Translations under genes and position numbers: made by a program
In this document: one piece after another, positions 40,730 through 50,713 of the stretch
Layout: every line of letters begins with the position of its first letter
How positions within the stretch are numbered: the first letter of the stretch is position 1
Notes under the pieces: generated by a model
Database searches by the model: none
What the model was told of the DNA's origin: nothing
What the model saw: only the letters and a program-made list of their open reading frames with translations
DNA from: an uncultured Nitratireductor sp.
GTDB lineage: Bacteria; Pseudomonadota; Alphaproteobacteria; Rhizobiales; Rhizobiaceae
Direction of reading: 5' to 3'
Length of the DNA stretch: 58,183 bases
Assembly: GCF_913053745.1 (NCBI RefSeq)
Contig: NZ_CAJXGF010000007.1
Span: forward strand, 1 to 58,183

Positions 40730-40925
40730 CCCCTCTGTCGGAAGCCTGAGAGACTCGCGCAGCCGGAACCCTGTCGACCACGCTTACACCTTCGGCGCGG
40801 GGATCGCTCCCCGACTTTCCAGAGTGTCTTGCCCCGTCTACGGTTCTTTTGCCTGAGAGATTTCGGGCGATTTCCCCTTCGGCGTCCGCGCCGGATAAAC
40901 ACAGCGCAGCTCTCTCCCGCAGACA
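40730..40925 (-). promoter_or_regulatory. Tandem glycine riboswitch upstream of gcvTHP
   Basis: Two glycine aptamers in series on the minus strand. Aptamer 1 (about 40925-40845) begins CGGGAGAGAGC, contains the GCCGAAGGGG core, and ends ATCTCTCAGGCAAAAG. Aptamer 2 (about 40826-40730) repeats the core as GCGCCGAAGG and ends GTCTCTCAGGCTTCCGACAG. A short linker separates them. This architecture normally switches on glycine cleavage when glycine is abundant. The gcvT start lies about 45 bases downstream, a distance suited to translational or transcriptional control. Confidence 0.92.
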
Positions 40926-41054
40926 GGCAGGGCTTTTGCCCTCGACGGCTGGAAACTAGCGCAGGCAGCAGTCTTTGTCACCTGCCATTCAAATGCTTCA
41001 GGCTCTGCCATGCGCTATTCTGTGCACAATCGAGGGGATGCCGGGCCGGTGGCT

Positions 41055-41462
41055 TCAGCTCACTCCGCCGGCCCGCGCAAGGTCTGCTTCGATTTGCGTG
41101 ACCAAGCGGTTTGTCTCGTCTTGAAGTTTGCGGATGCGCTTCAGATTCGCCGAAACTGCATTGACGAGCTCGGACCGGCTTTCGTCCGCGGGTGAGACGC
41201 CGACACCGTGCAGGAGCCATGAAAGACTTACGTTCAGAACACCTGCGAGCATGGCAAGACGGTTGGCGCGCGGTTGCGAGCGGTCGCTCTCCCAAGCCTG
41301 TATCGTTGCGGCTTTGACGCCGAGACGGCGCGCCAGTTCGGCAACTGAGAGACCGGCGGCATCGCGCGCCCGGGAAAGGCGGCCACCCATTGTGTCGCGA
41401 TCGGGCGTGTCGGAATAGATATGTGCGGTGTCCTGCACCAGTCGGCACCTCCGTTGGTCCAT
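41055..41462 (-). CDS. XRE-family transcriptional regulator
   Basis: A protein of about 135 residues. The N-terminal 25 residues contain the segment DTAHIYSDTPDRDTMGGRL, which precedes a Cro/C1-type helix-turn-helix (LSRARDAAGLSVAELARRLG, then VKAATIQAWESDRSQPRANRL, about 28-70). The C-terminal 45 residues form a charged helix, perhaps for dimerisation. Start is at 41462 (MDQRRCRL); the frame is open further upstream. It lies alone between the gcv operon and the fghA cluster. Target genes are unknown; the nearby gcv or formaldehyde genes are candidates only by position. Confidence 0.8.
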   Translation of the reverse strand: MDQRRCRLVQDTAHIYSDTPDRDTMGGRLSRARDAAGLSVAELARRLGVKAATIQAWESDRSQPRANRLAMLAGVLNVSLSWLLHGVGVSPADESRSELVNAVSANLKRIRKLQDETNRLVTQIEADLARAGGVS

Positions 41463-41646
41463 CATCTTCGCCGAATGATCCCGCATCATAGAGCGGGTTT
41501 TCCTCGGAAAGCATGCCGGATGCGACACGCCAGCACAAGTTTGCGCCGGTGTGTCGATTGGCGCGAGAGGGAAAAAGTCTTTTCTGGCAGGGTATTAGCT
41601 GAAGAATGTGAGGGTTTGATTCATCGGCTTCACATTGGGATTCAAC

Positions 41647-42486
41647 TTACGCCGCTGCAAGGCGTTCCGCGTGCCAGGCAAGGTGGCCGTCCATAAAGGT
41701 GGAGATGAAGAAATAGGAGTGGTCATAGCCCTCGCGCATCTTGAGCGTGAGGGGAATGCCGGCCTTCTGGCAGGCCGTTTCGAACAGCCAGGGGCGCAGA
41801 CCCTCGTCGAGAAAACCGTCGGCGGTGCCCTGATCGATCAGAAACTCGCGGAAGCGGGCACCATCGGCAACGAGTGCGCAGGCGTCGTGTCCGCGCCAGG
41901 CAGCCTCGTCCGTTCCCAGATATTTCTCCAGCGCCGGCTTCGACCAGTCAGCCGTCGAGGGTTCGACGATGGGCGCGAAGGCGGAGCAGCTCTTGAAACG
42001 GCCCGGGTTTTTCAGCGCGATGGTCAGGGCACCGTGGCCACCCATGGAATGACCGAAAATGCCCTGGCGATCCATGTCTGCCGGAAAGCGTTCGGCGATC
42101 AGCGCCGGCAATTCCTCGGTGATGTAGGAATACATGCGGTAGTTTTTGACAAAGGGCTCCTGCGTGGCGTCCACATAGAAGCCGGCGCCCTTGCCGAACT
42201 GCCAATTGTCCGCCTCGTCGGGCACGTGGTCGCCGCGGGGGCTGGTGTCCGGGCAGACGACGATCAGACCGAGCTCTGCAGCCATGCGCCGATATTCGCC
42301 CTTGTCCATGACATTCGCATGGGTGCAGGTCAGACCTGACAGGTACCACAGCACGGGGCAGGGACGTTCGGCAGCCTGAGGAGGCACGAACACGGCGAAT
42401 GTCATGTCGCACTGGCATGTTTCGGATGAGTGGCTGTAAACGCCCTGCACGCCGCCATGGGCGCGGGCGGTGGAGACGGTCTTCAT
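41647..42486 (-). CDS. fghA: S-formylglutathione hydrolase
   Basis: A 279-residue esterase-D-type alpha/beta hydrolase that splits S-formylglutathione into formate and glutathione. The nucleophile is S147 in GHSMGGHG. SGLTCTHANVMDKGEYRRMAAE and TSPRGDHVPDE are family signatures, and the Asp/His of the triad are in the C-terminal part (GYDHSYFFISTF). It is the third gene of adhC-DUF188-fghA, completing the glutathione-dependent oxidation of formaldehyde. Confidence 0.95.
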   Translation of the reverse strand: MKTVSTARAHGGVQGVYSHSSETCQCDMTFAVFVPPQAAERPCPVLWYLSGLTCTHANVMDKGEYRRMAAELGLIVVCPDTSPRGDHVPDEADNWQFGKGAGFYVDATQEPFVKNYRMYSYITEELPALIAERFPADMDRQGIFGHSMGGHGALTIALKNPGRFKSCSAFAPIVEPSTADWSKPALEKYLGTDEAAWRGHDACALVADGARFREFLIDQGTADGFLDEGLRPWLFETACQKAGIPLTLKMREGYDHSYFFISTFMDGHLAWHAERLAAA

Positions 42487-42490
42487 GAGG

Positions 42491-42949
42491 TCAGTCCTTT
42501 TGTTCTTTCAAGGCGCGGCGCACGGTGCGATCGAGCGCCTGAAGAAAATCGGAGCGGTCGCGTGCAGTGAAACCGGCATTGTAGCCCTTGATTTCGCCTG
42601 CCTCGCGCAGATCCTGCTTGAGGTTGCGCATGGCCACCGCCATGCCGATCGTTTCGGGCGTGAAGGCGCGGCCGGTGGGGCCGAGCGCATGCACGTTGCG
42701 CTCCACCAAGCGTGCGGCCAACGGCACATCGGCCGTGATGGCGATGTCGCCGACCACGGCGTTGTCCACGATCCAGTCGTCGGCGGCATCGGCGGTGCCC
42801 GGCACCACCACATGTCGCACCATGGGATCCCGCGAGGGGCGCAGCCCGCCATTGGAAACATAGACGATGACGAGCCCGTGCCGCTCGGCGACACGGGCTG
42901 CTTCGGGTTTCACCGGACAGGCGTCCGCATCAACATAGATGGTCGTCAA
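42491..42949 (-). CDS. YaiI/YqxD family protein (DUF188), TTG start
   Basis: A protein of about 152 residues with the DUF188 PIN-like fold: TTIYVDADACPVKPEAARVA at the start, TADVPLAARLVE in the middle, FTARDRSDFLQALDRTV near the end. The TTG at 42949 lies ten bases after the adhC stop and gives the normal family length; a start at 42997 would overlap adhC and add 16 unconserved residues. It sits between adhC and fghA with a four-base gap to fghA. Biochemical role unknown; its placement in a formaldehyde oxidation cluster is notable. Confidence 0.8.
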   Translation of the reverse strand: MTTIYVDADACPVKPEAARVAERHGLVIVYVSNGGLRPSRDPMVRHVVVPGTADAADDWIVDNAVVGDIAITADVPLAARLVERNVHALGPTGRAFTPETIGMAVAMRNLKQDLREAGEIKGYNAGFTARDRSDFLQALDRTVRRALKEQKD

Positions 42950-42959
42950 GGCGATGGCC

Positions 42960-44087
<1,128 letters not shown>

Positions 44088-44281
44088 GGACAACTCTCCT
44101 GCAAGTCCGGAATCTGAAGACGAAAGTTTCAGGAATTGTTCTGAGCCGCAAGTCTGATCAGGCAGCAGGATGACGTATTCCGACAAACCCGGTTCTCATG
44201 TGACAAATGTGTGAAACGCTTGAGCGCAGACATGCGAAGCCATAGAACAGAGTGAAAATCGCTCGTGGGGAAACGCCGTTC

Positions 44282-46294
44282 ATGTTTAAGAAGATCCTCG
44301 TCGCCAATCGCGGTGAAATCGCCTGCCGGGTCATGAAGACGGCGAGGAGGATGGGCATCGCCACCGTTGCGGTTTACTCAGACGCGGATGCTGATGCTGT
44401 ACATGTGGAGATGGCCGACGAGGCGGTGCACATCGGCCCGCCCGCTGCCAATCAGAGTTATCTGGTGGCAGACAGGATCATTGCCGCCTGCAAGGAGACC
44501 GGCGCGGAGGCCGTGCATCCCGGCTACGGCTTTCTCTCCGAAAATGCGGCTTTCTGCGAGAAGCTTGAGGCTGAAGACATCGTTTTCATCGGCCCCAAAC
44601 CCAAGGCCATTCAAGCCATGGGGGACAAGATTACCTCCAAGAAGATTGCCGCCGAGGCCGGCGTCTCGACCGTTCCCGGTTTCATGGGGTTGATCGACGA
44701 TGCCGAACACGCGGTCCGGATTGCCGGCGAGATCGGCTATCCGGTGATGATAAAGGCGTCGGCGGGCGGCGGCGGTAAGGGCATGCGTATCGCTTGGAAT
44801 GATGGCGAAGCGCGTGAAGGGTTCGAGCGTTCGAAGTCGGAAGCTGCGTCGTCTTTCGGCGACGATCGCATTTTCATCGAGAAATTCGTGGAGGAACCGC
44901 GCCACATCGAGATTCAGGTGCTGGCGGATGCGCATGGCAATTGCCTTTATCTGGGCGAGCGCGAGTGTTCCATTCAGCGCCGCAATCAGAAGGTGGTCGA
45001 GGAAGCGCCGTCGCCTTTCCTCGATGCCGAGACCCGCGCCGCCATGGGCGCACAGTCGGTGGCGCTGGCGAAAGCCGTTGATTATCAAAGCGCTGGCACG
45101 GTCGAGTTCATCGTCGACAGGAACCGCAATTTCTATTTTCTGGAAATGAACACGCGCCTTCAGGTGGAGCACCCGGTGACGGAGCTTGTCACCGGCATCG
45201 ACCTGGTGGAGCAGATGCTGCGCGTGGCGGCGGGCGAGGCGCTTTCCTTCGGTCAGGCGGATGTGAAGCTCAATGGCTGGGCCATCGAAAGCCGCATCTA
45301 TGCCGAAGACCCGGTGCGCAACTTCCTGCCGTCCATCGGCCGGCTGACCCGCTATCGCCCGCCTGAGGAGGGGCGTTTCGGCGATGCCGTCCTGCGCAAT
45401 GATACGGGCGTGACGGAAGGGTCGGAGATTTCCATGTTCTACGACCCGATGATCGCAAAGCTCTGCACCTGGGCGCCCGAGCGTCTCGATGCGATCAATG
45501 CGATGAGCGAGGCGCTGGACCGCTTCGTGATCGACGGGATCGAGCACAACATTCCCTTCCTCGCAGCCTTGATGAGCCATCCGCGCTGGCGTGAGGGCCG
45601 GCTGTCGACCGGCTTCATTGCCGAGGAATTTCCAGACGGTTTCGCGCCGCCTGCGCCGATGGCGGGCGAGCGGGCGGTTTTGGCTGCGGTGGCGCTCGCC
45701 GTGGAACTCTTGCGGCGTGATCGGCTGGATCGCCTCACCGGGCGTTTGGCACCGCATTCGGGCGAACTGAAACGCGACTGGGTGGTGCGGCTCGACGACG
45801 AGTATCTGTCGATCAGTCTTGTCGAGGGCATGATTTCCATTCCGCTTGAAATGGACATTCGCATAGATGATGCTGATCCGTTGACGGTGCGGTCTTCCTG
45901 GCGGCCGGGGGAACCCGTATGGGCGGGCGATGTCAACGGTCGCGCGGTTGCGGTGCAGGTGCGGCCAATTCTGAACGGGGTGCGTCTGGCCTGGCAGGGC
46001 GTTACGGCCAGTGCGCGTGTTATGCTGCCGCGTATCGCCGATCTCGACCGGCTGATGCCGGTGCGCGAAGCGCCCGACACATCGAAGATGCTGTTGTGCC
46101 CCATGCCGGGGCTGGTCGTGTCCATAGCCGTCACCGGAGGGCAGGAGGTCAAGGCGGGCGAGATCCTTGCCGTGGTCGAAGCCATGAAGATGGAAAATGT
46201 CCTTCGCGCCGAACGCGACGGAACCGTGACGAAGATCAATGCCGAACCTGGTGACAGCCTCGCTGTCGACGCAATCATCATGGAATTCGAGTAG
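44282..46294 (+). CDS. pccA: Propionyl-CoA (acetyl/methylcrotonyl) carboxylase, biotin-containing alpha subunit
   Basis: A 670-residue protein with a biotin carboxylase domain (about 1-445; KILVANRGEIACRV at the start, ATP-grasp glycine loop SAGGGGKGMRIAW, catalytic region FLEMNTRLQVEHPVTE), a middle BT-like domain, and a C-terminal biotin carrier domain with EAMKMENVL near residue 637. Such proteins carboxylate propionyl-CoA in alphaproteobacteria; related 3-methylcrotonyl-CoA carboxylases are similar, and the beta subunit is not in the window. Start ATG 44282. HAD gene follows after 11 bases. Confidence 0.88.
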   Translation: MFKKILVANRGEIACRVMKTARRMGIATVAVYSDADADAVHVEMADEAVHIGPPAANQSYLVADRIIAACKETGAEAVHPGYGFLSENAAFCEKLEAEDIVFIGPKPKAIQAMGDKITSKKIAAEAGVSTVPGFMGLIDDAEHAVRIAGEIGYPVMIKASAGGGGKGMRIAWNDGEAREGFERSKSEAASSFGDDRIFIEKFVEEPRHIEIQVLADAHGNCLYLGERECSIQRRNQKVVEEAPSPFLDAETRAAMGAQSVALAKAVDYQSAGTVEFIVDRNRNFYFLEMNTRLQVEHPVTELVTGIDLVEQMLRVAAGEALSFGQADVKLNGWAIESRIYAEDPVRNFLPSIGRLTRYRPPEEGRFGDAVLRNDTGVTEGSEISMFYDPMIAKLCTWAPERLDAINAMSEALDRFVIDGIEHNIPFLAALMSHPRWREGRLSTGFIAEEFPDGFAPPAPMAGERAVLAAVALAVELLRRDRLDRLTGRLAPHSGELKRDWVVRLDDEYLSISLVEGMISIPLEMDIRIDDADPLTVRSSWRPGEPVWAGDVNGRAVAVQVRPILNGVRLAWQGVTASARVMLPRIADLDRLMPVREAPDTSKMLLCPMPGLVVSIAVTGGQEVKAGEILAVVEAMKMENVLRAERDGTVTKINAEPGDSLAVDAIIMEFE

Positions 46295-46305
46295 GAGCTT
46301 TCCGA

Positions 46306-46989
46306 ATGGCGGATAATGACTGGCGGGCAGCGGTGCTGTTCGATCTCGATGGCACGCTGACAAACCCGTTTGTCGGTATTTCAAACGGCGTTCGCCATGC
46401 GATGGAAAAGATGGGGCGTGGCGCGCCGGACGATGAAACCATCCGCTCGCATATCGGGCCGCCGCTCCACGTGACGTTCGCCACGCTTCTTGAGACGGAG
46501 GACGAGGCGCGTGTCTGGGAAGCCGTGGGGCACTACCGCGAACGTTACCAGCGTATCGGAAAGTTCGAGAACGAACTCATCCCGGGGATCAAGGACGTCC
46601 TGGCGCATTGCGTCGACGCGGGCCGCTTTTTATCCGTGGCAACGTCGAAGATGGAAAGCTACAGCAAGGATATCATCGCCCATTTCGGCTTGGAGGATTT
46701 CTTCGATGCGGTCCACGGTTCGGCGCCGGACGGAACCAATGCCAACAAGGCGGATCTGATCCGCCATATCCTGGCAAACGAGCCAATCGATGCGGGCAAT
46801 GCTGTGATGATCGGCGACCGGCTTCACGATGTCGCCGGCGCCATGGCGAATGGCGTCCCGGCGATCGGTGTCCTCTGGGGCTTTGGCGACAGGGCCGAGC
46901 TTGTGGACGCCGGCGCGGTCGGGATCGTAGAGAACCCGGAAGCGCTCTCGGCGGCGATAAACCGGCTTCTCGCACCCGAGGCGGTCTGA
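46306..46989 (+). CDS. HAD-family phosphatase (phosphoglycolate phosphatase-like)
   Basis: A 227-residue haloacid dehalogenase-superfamily hydrolase. Motif I is FDLDGTLTN (about 11-19) with the nucleophilic Asp, motif II is in ATSKMES (about 106-112), and motif III/IV is MIGDRLHDVAGA (about 165-176). The alpha-helical cap is of the phosphoglycolate phosphatase (Gph/PpaX) type. Substrate unassigned. It follows pccA closely and is probably co-transcribed with it. Confidence 0.85.
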   Translation: MADNDWRAAVLFDLDGTLTNPFVGISNGVRHAMEKMGRGAPDDETIRSHIGPPLHVTFATLLETEDEARVWEAVGHYRERYQRIGKFENELIPGIKDVLAHCVDAGRFLSVATSKMESYSKDIIAHFGLEDFFDAVHGSAPDGTNANKADLIRHILANEPIDAGNAVMIGDRLHDVAGAMANGVPAIGVLWGFGDRAELVDAGAVGIVENPEALSAAINRLLAPEAV

Positions 46990-47087
46990 GGCCCAGAAAG
47001 CCGTGCGTGGACGGTGTCGGGTCTTTACCCATCGCCTTCAATGCGGAACAATAAAGTTCCGAGTCTTCAAGAATCGAGCGGCAACTT

Positions 47088-50000
47088 ATGGCGAGCGACA
47101 GGCGTTTGCGCGATCCGATCTTCGCGGCGGCGGAGCGTGAAAAGAACCGGCCGGAGCGGCCTTTCATTCACCTGAAGGTGCATTCCGCCTATTCGTTGCT
47201 CGAAGGCGCGTTGCCGCTCGGAAAGGTCATCGGCCATGCGTTGAAGGACGAGGCGCCGGCCATTGCCGTCACCGACACCAACAATCTGTTCGGTGCGCTT
47301 GAATTTGCACAGAAGGCTTCGAAGGAAGGGCTTCAGCCGATCGTCGGCTGTCAGCTCGACTGCGCTTTTGAGGATGCGCTGTCGGAAAGCCGGCGCGGCA
47401 GCGCACGCAAGAGCGGGCCGCAATACGATCCCCTGCTGCTGATCGCCGCGACGGAAGCCGGTTATACAAATCTGGTGCGGCTGGTGAGCCGTTCTTATCT
47501 CGAGAACGAACCGGGGGCAGCGACCCATATTTCCACCGAATGGCTGAGCGAGCTTTCCGACGGCATCATATGCCTGTCTGGCGGACCCCGCGGCCCGGTC
47601 GGCGCTGCGCTCAAGGCGGAGCGTCCCGAAGTGGCCGAGCGGCGCCTTCTGTTCCTCAAGGCGTGTTTCGGAAACAGGCTCTATGTGGAGCTCGAGCGGG
47701 TTGAGGGCTATGATCGTGCGGTCGAGGCCGCGACGGTCGATCTTGCCTACAAGCACGAATTGCCGCTTGTCGCCACCAATGAGGCATTTTTTCCGGCACG
47801 CGACGATTTCGAGGCCCACGACGCACTGATCGCCATTGCCGAGAGCGCTGTCATCGCCATGGATGACCGGCGTCAGCTTACACCGGACAATTACCTGAAG
47901 AGCCAGGCGGAGATGGCGCGGCTGTTTTCTGATCTGCCGGAAGCCGTCGACAATACGATCGAGATCGCCAGGCGCTGCTCCTATTTCCCCAGAACCCATC
48001 CGCCGATTCTGCCACGCTTCACCGGCGCCGATGCGGCCGATGCGGAGGCCGCACTGCAAGCAGAGGCCGACGAATTGCGACGCCAGGCGCGGGAAGGACT
48101 GGAGCGCCGGCTCGAAACACAGGGCATGGCGCCGGGTTACGAGCGCGAGGATTATACCGAACGTCTCGACTATGAGCTCGGCATTATCGAGCGGATGAAG
48201 TTTCCGGGTTACTTCCTGATCGTTGCCGACTTCATCAAATGGGCCAAGGCGCAGGACATTCCCGTGGGGCCTGGACGCGGTTCTGGCGCCGGCTCGCTTG
48301 TCGCTTATGCGCTCACGATCACGGATGTCGATCCGCTGCGTTTTTCGCTGCTGTTCGAACGCTTCCTCAATCCCGACCGCGTGTCGATGCCCGACTTCGA
48401 TATCGATTTTTGTCAGGACCGCCGCGAAGAGGTGATCCGCTACGTGCAGGAGAAGTACGGCCGCGACCAGGTGGGGCAGATCATCACTTTCGGTACGCTG
48501 CAGGCCCGCGCGGTCTTGCGCGATGTCGGGCGCGTGCTCCAGATGCCCTACGGTCAGGTGGACCGGCTGTGCAAGATGGTGCCCTCCAATCCAGCCAATC
48601 CGACGCCGCTGCCCAAGGCGATCGAGGACGAACCCCGCTTTGCCGAGGAGGTCGAAAAGGAGCCAATCGTCGGCACGCTGCTGGATTATGCCCAGAAGCT
48701 CGAGGGCCTTTACCGCCACGCTTCGACGCACGCCGCCGGTATCGTGATCGGTGACCGGCCGCTTTCGGAGCTCGTCCCGATGTACCGAGACCCGCGCTCC
48801 GACATGCCGGTCACCCAGTTCAACATGAAATGGGTCGAGCAAGCGGGGCTGGTGAAGTTCGACTTTCTCGGCCTTAAAACGCTGACAGTACTGGAAACGG
48901 CGGTGAAGTTGATCCGCCGGCACGGCATTGAGATCGACCTGTCACGTATCCCGCTCGACGATCCGGAGACGTATGCGATGCTCTCGCGCGGCGAGACGGT
49001 TGGCGTGTTCCAGGTGGAATCGGCAGGCATGCGTAAGGCTCTCATCGGCATGAGGCCGGACCGGGTGGAGGACATCATCGCTCTGGTGGCGCTCTATCGT
49101 CCGGGTCCCATGGAGAACATCCCGACCTACAATGCCCGCAAGCATGGCGAGGAGGAAATCGCCTCGATCCACCCGAAAATCGACCATCTGGTGAAGGAGA
49201 CGCAAGGCGTTATCGTTTACCAGGAGCAGGTGATGCAGATCGCGCAGGAGCTGGCCGGCTACACGCTTGGACAGGCTGATCTTCTGCGCCGGGCCATGGG
49301 CAAGAAGATCCGCGCCGAGATGGAGAAGCAGCGCGGCATTTTTGTGGAAGGTGCCACGGAGCGCGGCGTTTCCAAGCAGCAGGCCGATTTCATCTTCGAC
49401 CTTCTGGCCAAGTTCGCCGACTACGGCTTCAACAAGTCGCACGCCGCAGCCTACGCCATCGTCTCATATCAGACGGCCTATCTGAAGGCACATTACCCGG
49501 TCGAATTCCTGGCTGCGTCGATGACCTACGACATGGCCAACTCCGACAAGCTCAACGACTTTCGCCGTGACGCGATGCGTCTGGGCATCGAGGTCGTGTC
49601 TCCGTCGGTTCTGACCTCGCATCGCCCGTTCGAAGTGGGAGAGAACAAGATTTTCTATGCACTCGCCGCCATCAAAGGCGTCGGCGAGGCCGCGGTCGAG
49701 CACATTGTCGAGAAACGCAACGAGAAGCAGTTCGAAAGCCTTGAGGATTTCTGTGCTCGCATCGACCCGAAAATCGTCGGCAAGCGTGTCTTCGAAAGCC
49801 TGATCCAGGCTGGCGCTTTCGACTGCTTCGGTCACGACCGTGCGGCGCTTTTCGGCGGAATCGACAGGCTGATGGGCATGGCCGCCCGCACGGCGGAAGA
49901 TGCGGCCATGGGGCAGGGCGACATTTTCGGCATGTCGGACGGTGGCGAGCCGCAGAAGATACACCTGCCGACGGTCGAGCCGTGGACGGCGGCCGACAAA

Positions 50001-50609
50001 TTGCACCGCGAGTTTCAGGTCGTGGGTTGTTATCTCTCCGCGCATCCGCTGGACGAATATGCCGAAATTCTCGAGAAGATGCGGGTGCAGAACTGGGGTG
50101 ATTTCCAGGCAGCGGTCAAGCGCGGGGCGAGCGCCGGTCGACTTGCTGGCACCGTGACCTCCAAGCAGGAACGGCGCACACGTACAGGCAACAAAATGGG
50201 GATCATCCAATTGTCCGACGCCACCGGACAGTATGAAGCGGTACTGTTTTCGGAGGCGCTGGCACAGTATCGCGACCTTCTGGAAGCGGGCTCCTCCGTC
50301 GTTGTCATGGTGGGCGCGGAAAACAGACCCGAGGGTGTCAATTTACGCATTCAGGGCGTCCAGTCGCTGGAGGAAGAAGCTTGCCGGATGCAAAAGGCAT
50401 TGCGTATTTATCTGCGCGATCCGAAGCCGCTCGCCGCCATTTCCTCGCAACTGACCCAGCGCGGCGATGCGCAGGTAAGTCTCGTCGTCATCAAGGAAGG
50501 TGGGCAAGGCGAGATTGAGGTCGGATTGCCAAACCGTTACCGCATCTCACCACAGATCGCTGCGGCCATGCGCGCCGTTCCGGGCGTGGTCGAGGTGGAG
50601 TTGGTTTAA
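47088..50609 (+). CDS. dnaE: DNA polymerase III subunit alpha
   Basis: A 1173-residue replicative polymerase of the DnaE1 type. Domains in order: PHP (HLKVHSAYSLLEGALPLG, about 25-43), the palm with the active-site motif PDFDIDFCQDRR (about 434) and GPGRGSGAGSLVAYAL (about 396), the fingers (KMVPSNPANPTP; YQEQVMQIAQELAGY), helix-hairpin-helix (AAIKGVGEAAVEHIVEKR) and the C-terminal OB fold. Length is normal. Start ATG 47088 is supported by the immediate conservation of ASDRRLRDPIFAA. Confidence 0.96.
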   Translation: MASDRRLRDPIFAAAEREKNRPERPFIHLKVHSAYSLLEGALPLGKVIGHALKDEAPAIAVTDTNNLFGALEFAQKASKEGLQPIVGCQLDCAFEDALSESRRGSARKSGPQYDPLLLIAATEAGYTNLVRLVSRSYLENEPGAATHISTEWLSELSDGIICLSGGPRGPVGAALKAERPEVAERRLLFLKACFGNRLYVELERVEGYDRAVEAATVDLAYKHELPLVATNEAFFPARDDFEAHDALIAIAESAVIAMDDRRQLTPDNYLKSQAEMARLFSDLPEAVDNTIEIARRCSYFPRTHPPILPRFTGADAADAEAALQAEADELRRQAREGLERRLETQGMAPGYEREDYTERLDYELGIIERMKFPGYFLIVADFIKWAKAQDIPVGPGRGSGAGSLVAYALTITDVDPLRFSLLFERFLNPDRVSMPDFDIDFCQDRREEVIRYVQEKYGRDQVGQIITFGTLQARAVLRDVGRVLQMPYGQVDRLCKMVPSNPANPTPLPKAIEDEPRFAEEVEKEPIVGTLLDYAQKLEGLYRHASTHAAGIVIGDRPLSELVPMYRDPRSDMPVTQFNMKWVEQAGLVKFDFLGLKTLTVLETAVKLIRRHGIEIDLSRIPLDDPETYAMLSRGETVGVFQVESAGMRKALIGMRPDRVEDIIALVALYRPGPMENIPTYNARKHGEEEIASIHPKIDHLVKETQGVIVYQEQVMQIAQELAGYTLGQADLLRRAMGKKIRAEMEKQRGIFVEGATERGVSKQQADFIFDLLAKFADYGFNKSHAAAYAIVSYQTAYLKAHYPVEFLAASMTYDMANSDKLNDFRRDAMRLGIEVVSPSVLTSHRPFEVGENKIFYALAAIKGVGEAAVEHIVEKRNEKQFESLEDFCARIDPKIVGKRVFESLIQAGAFDCFGHDRAALFGGIDRLMGMAARTAEDAAMGQGDIFGMSDGGEPQKIHLPTVEPWTAADKLHREFQVVGCYLSAHPLDEYAEILEKMRVQNWGDFQAAVKRGASAGRLAGTVTSKQERRTRTGNKMGIIQLSDATGQYEAVLFSEALAQYRDLLEAGSSVVVMVGAENRPEGVNLRIQGVQSLEEEACRMQKALRIYLRDPKPLAAISSQLTQRGDAQVSLVVIKEGGQGEIEVGLPNRYRISPQIAAAMRAVPGVVEVELV

Positions 50610-50713
50610 GGCGCTCGCCGGGACAACCGCACTGCAACTGCTGATCGTTGTTTCGATGTCCGTTTGTGGTTAGAAGGCCCGGCTGTCTGATTCATAGTCG
50701 GGGAAACAATTTC

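Noticed and set aside
44378..46384. A 668-residue open frame on the minus strand
   Set aside because: Antisense to pccA; His/Arg/Gln-rich shadow with no family features.
47067..48923. A 618-residue open frame on the minus strand
   Set aside because: Antisense to dnaE; shadow of its codon bias.
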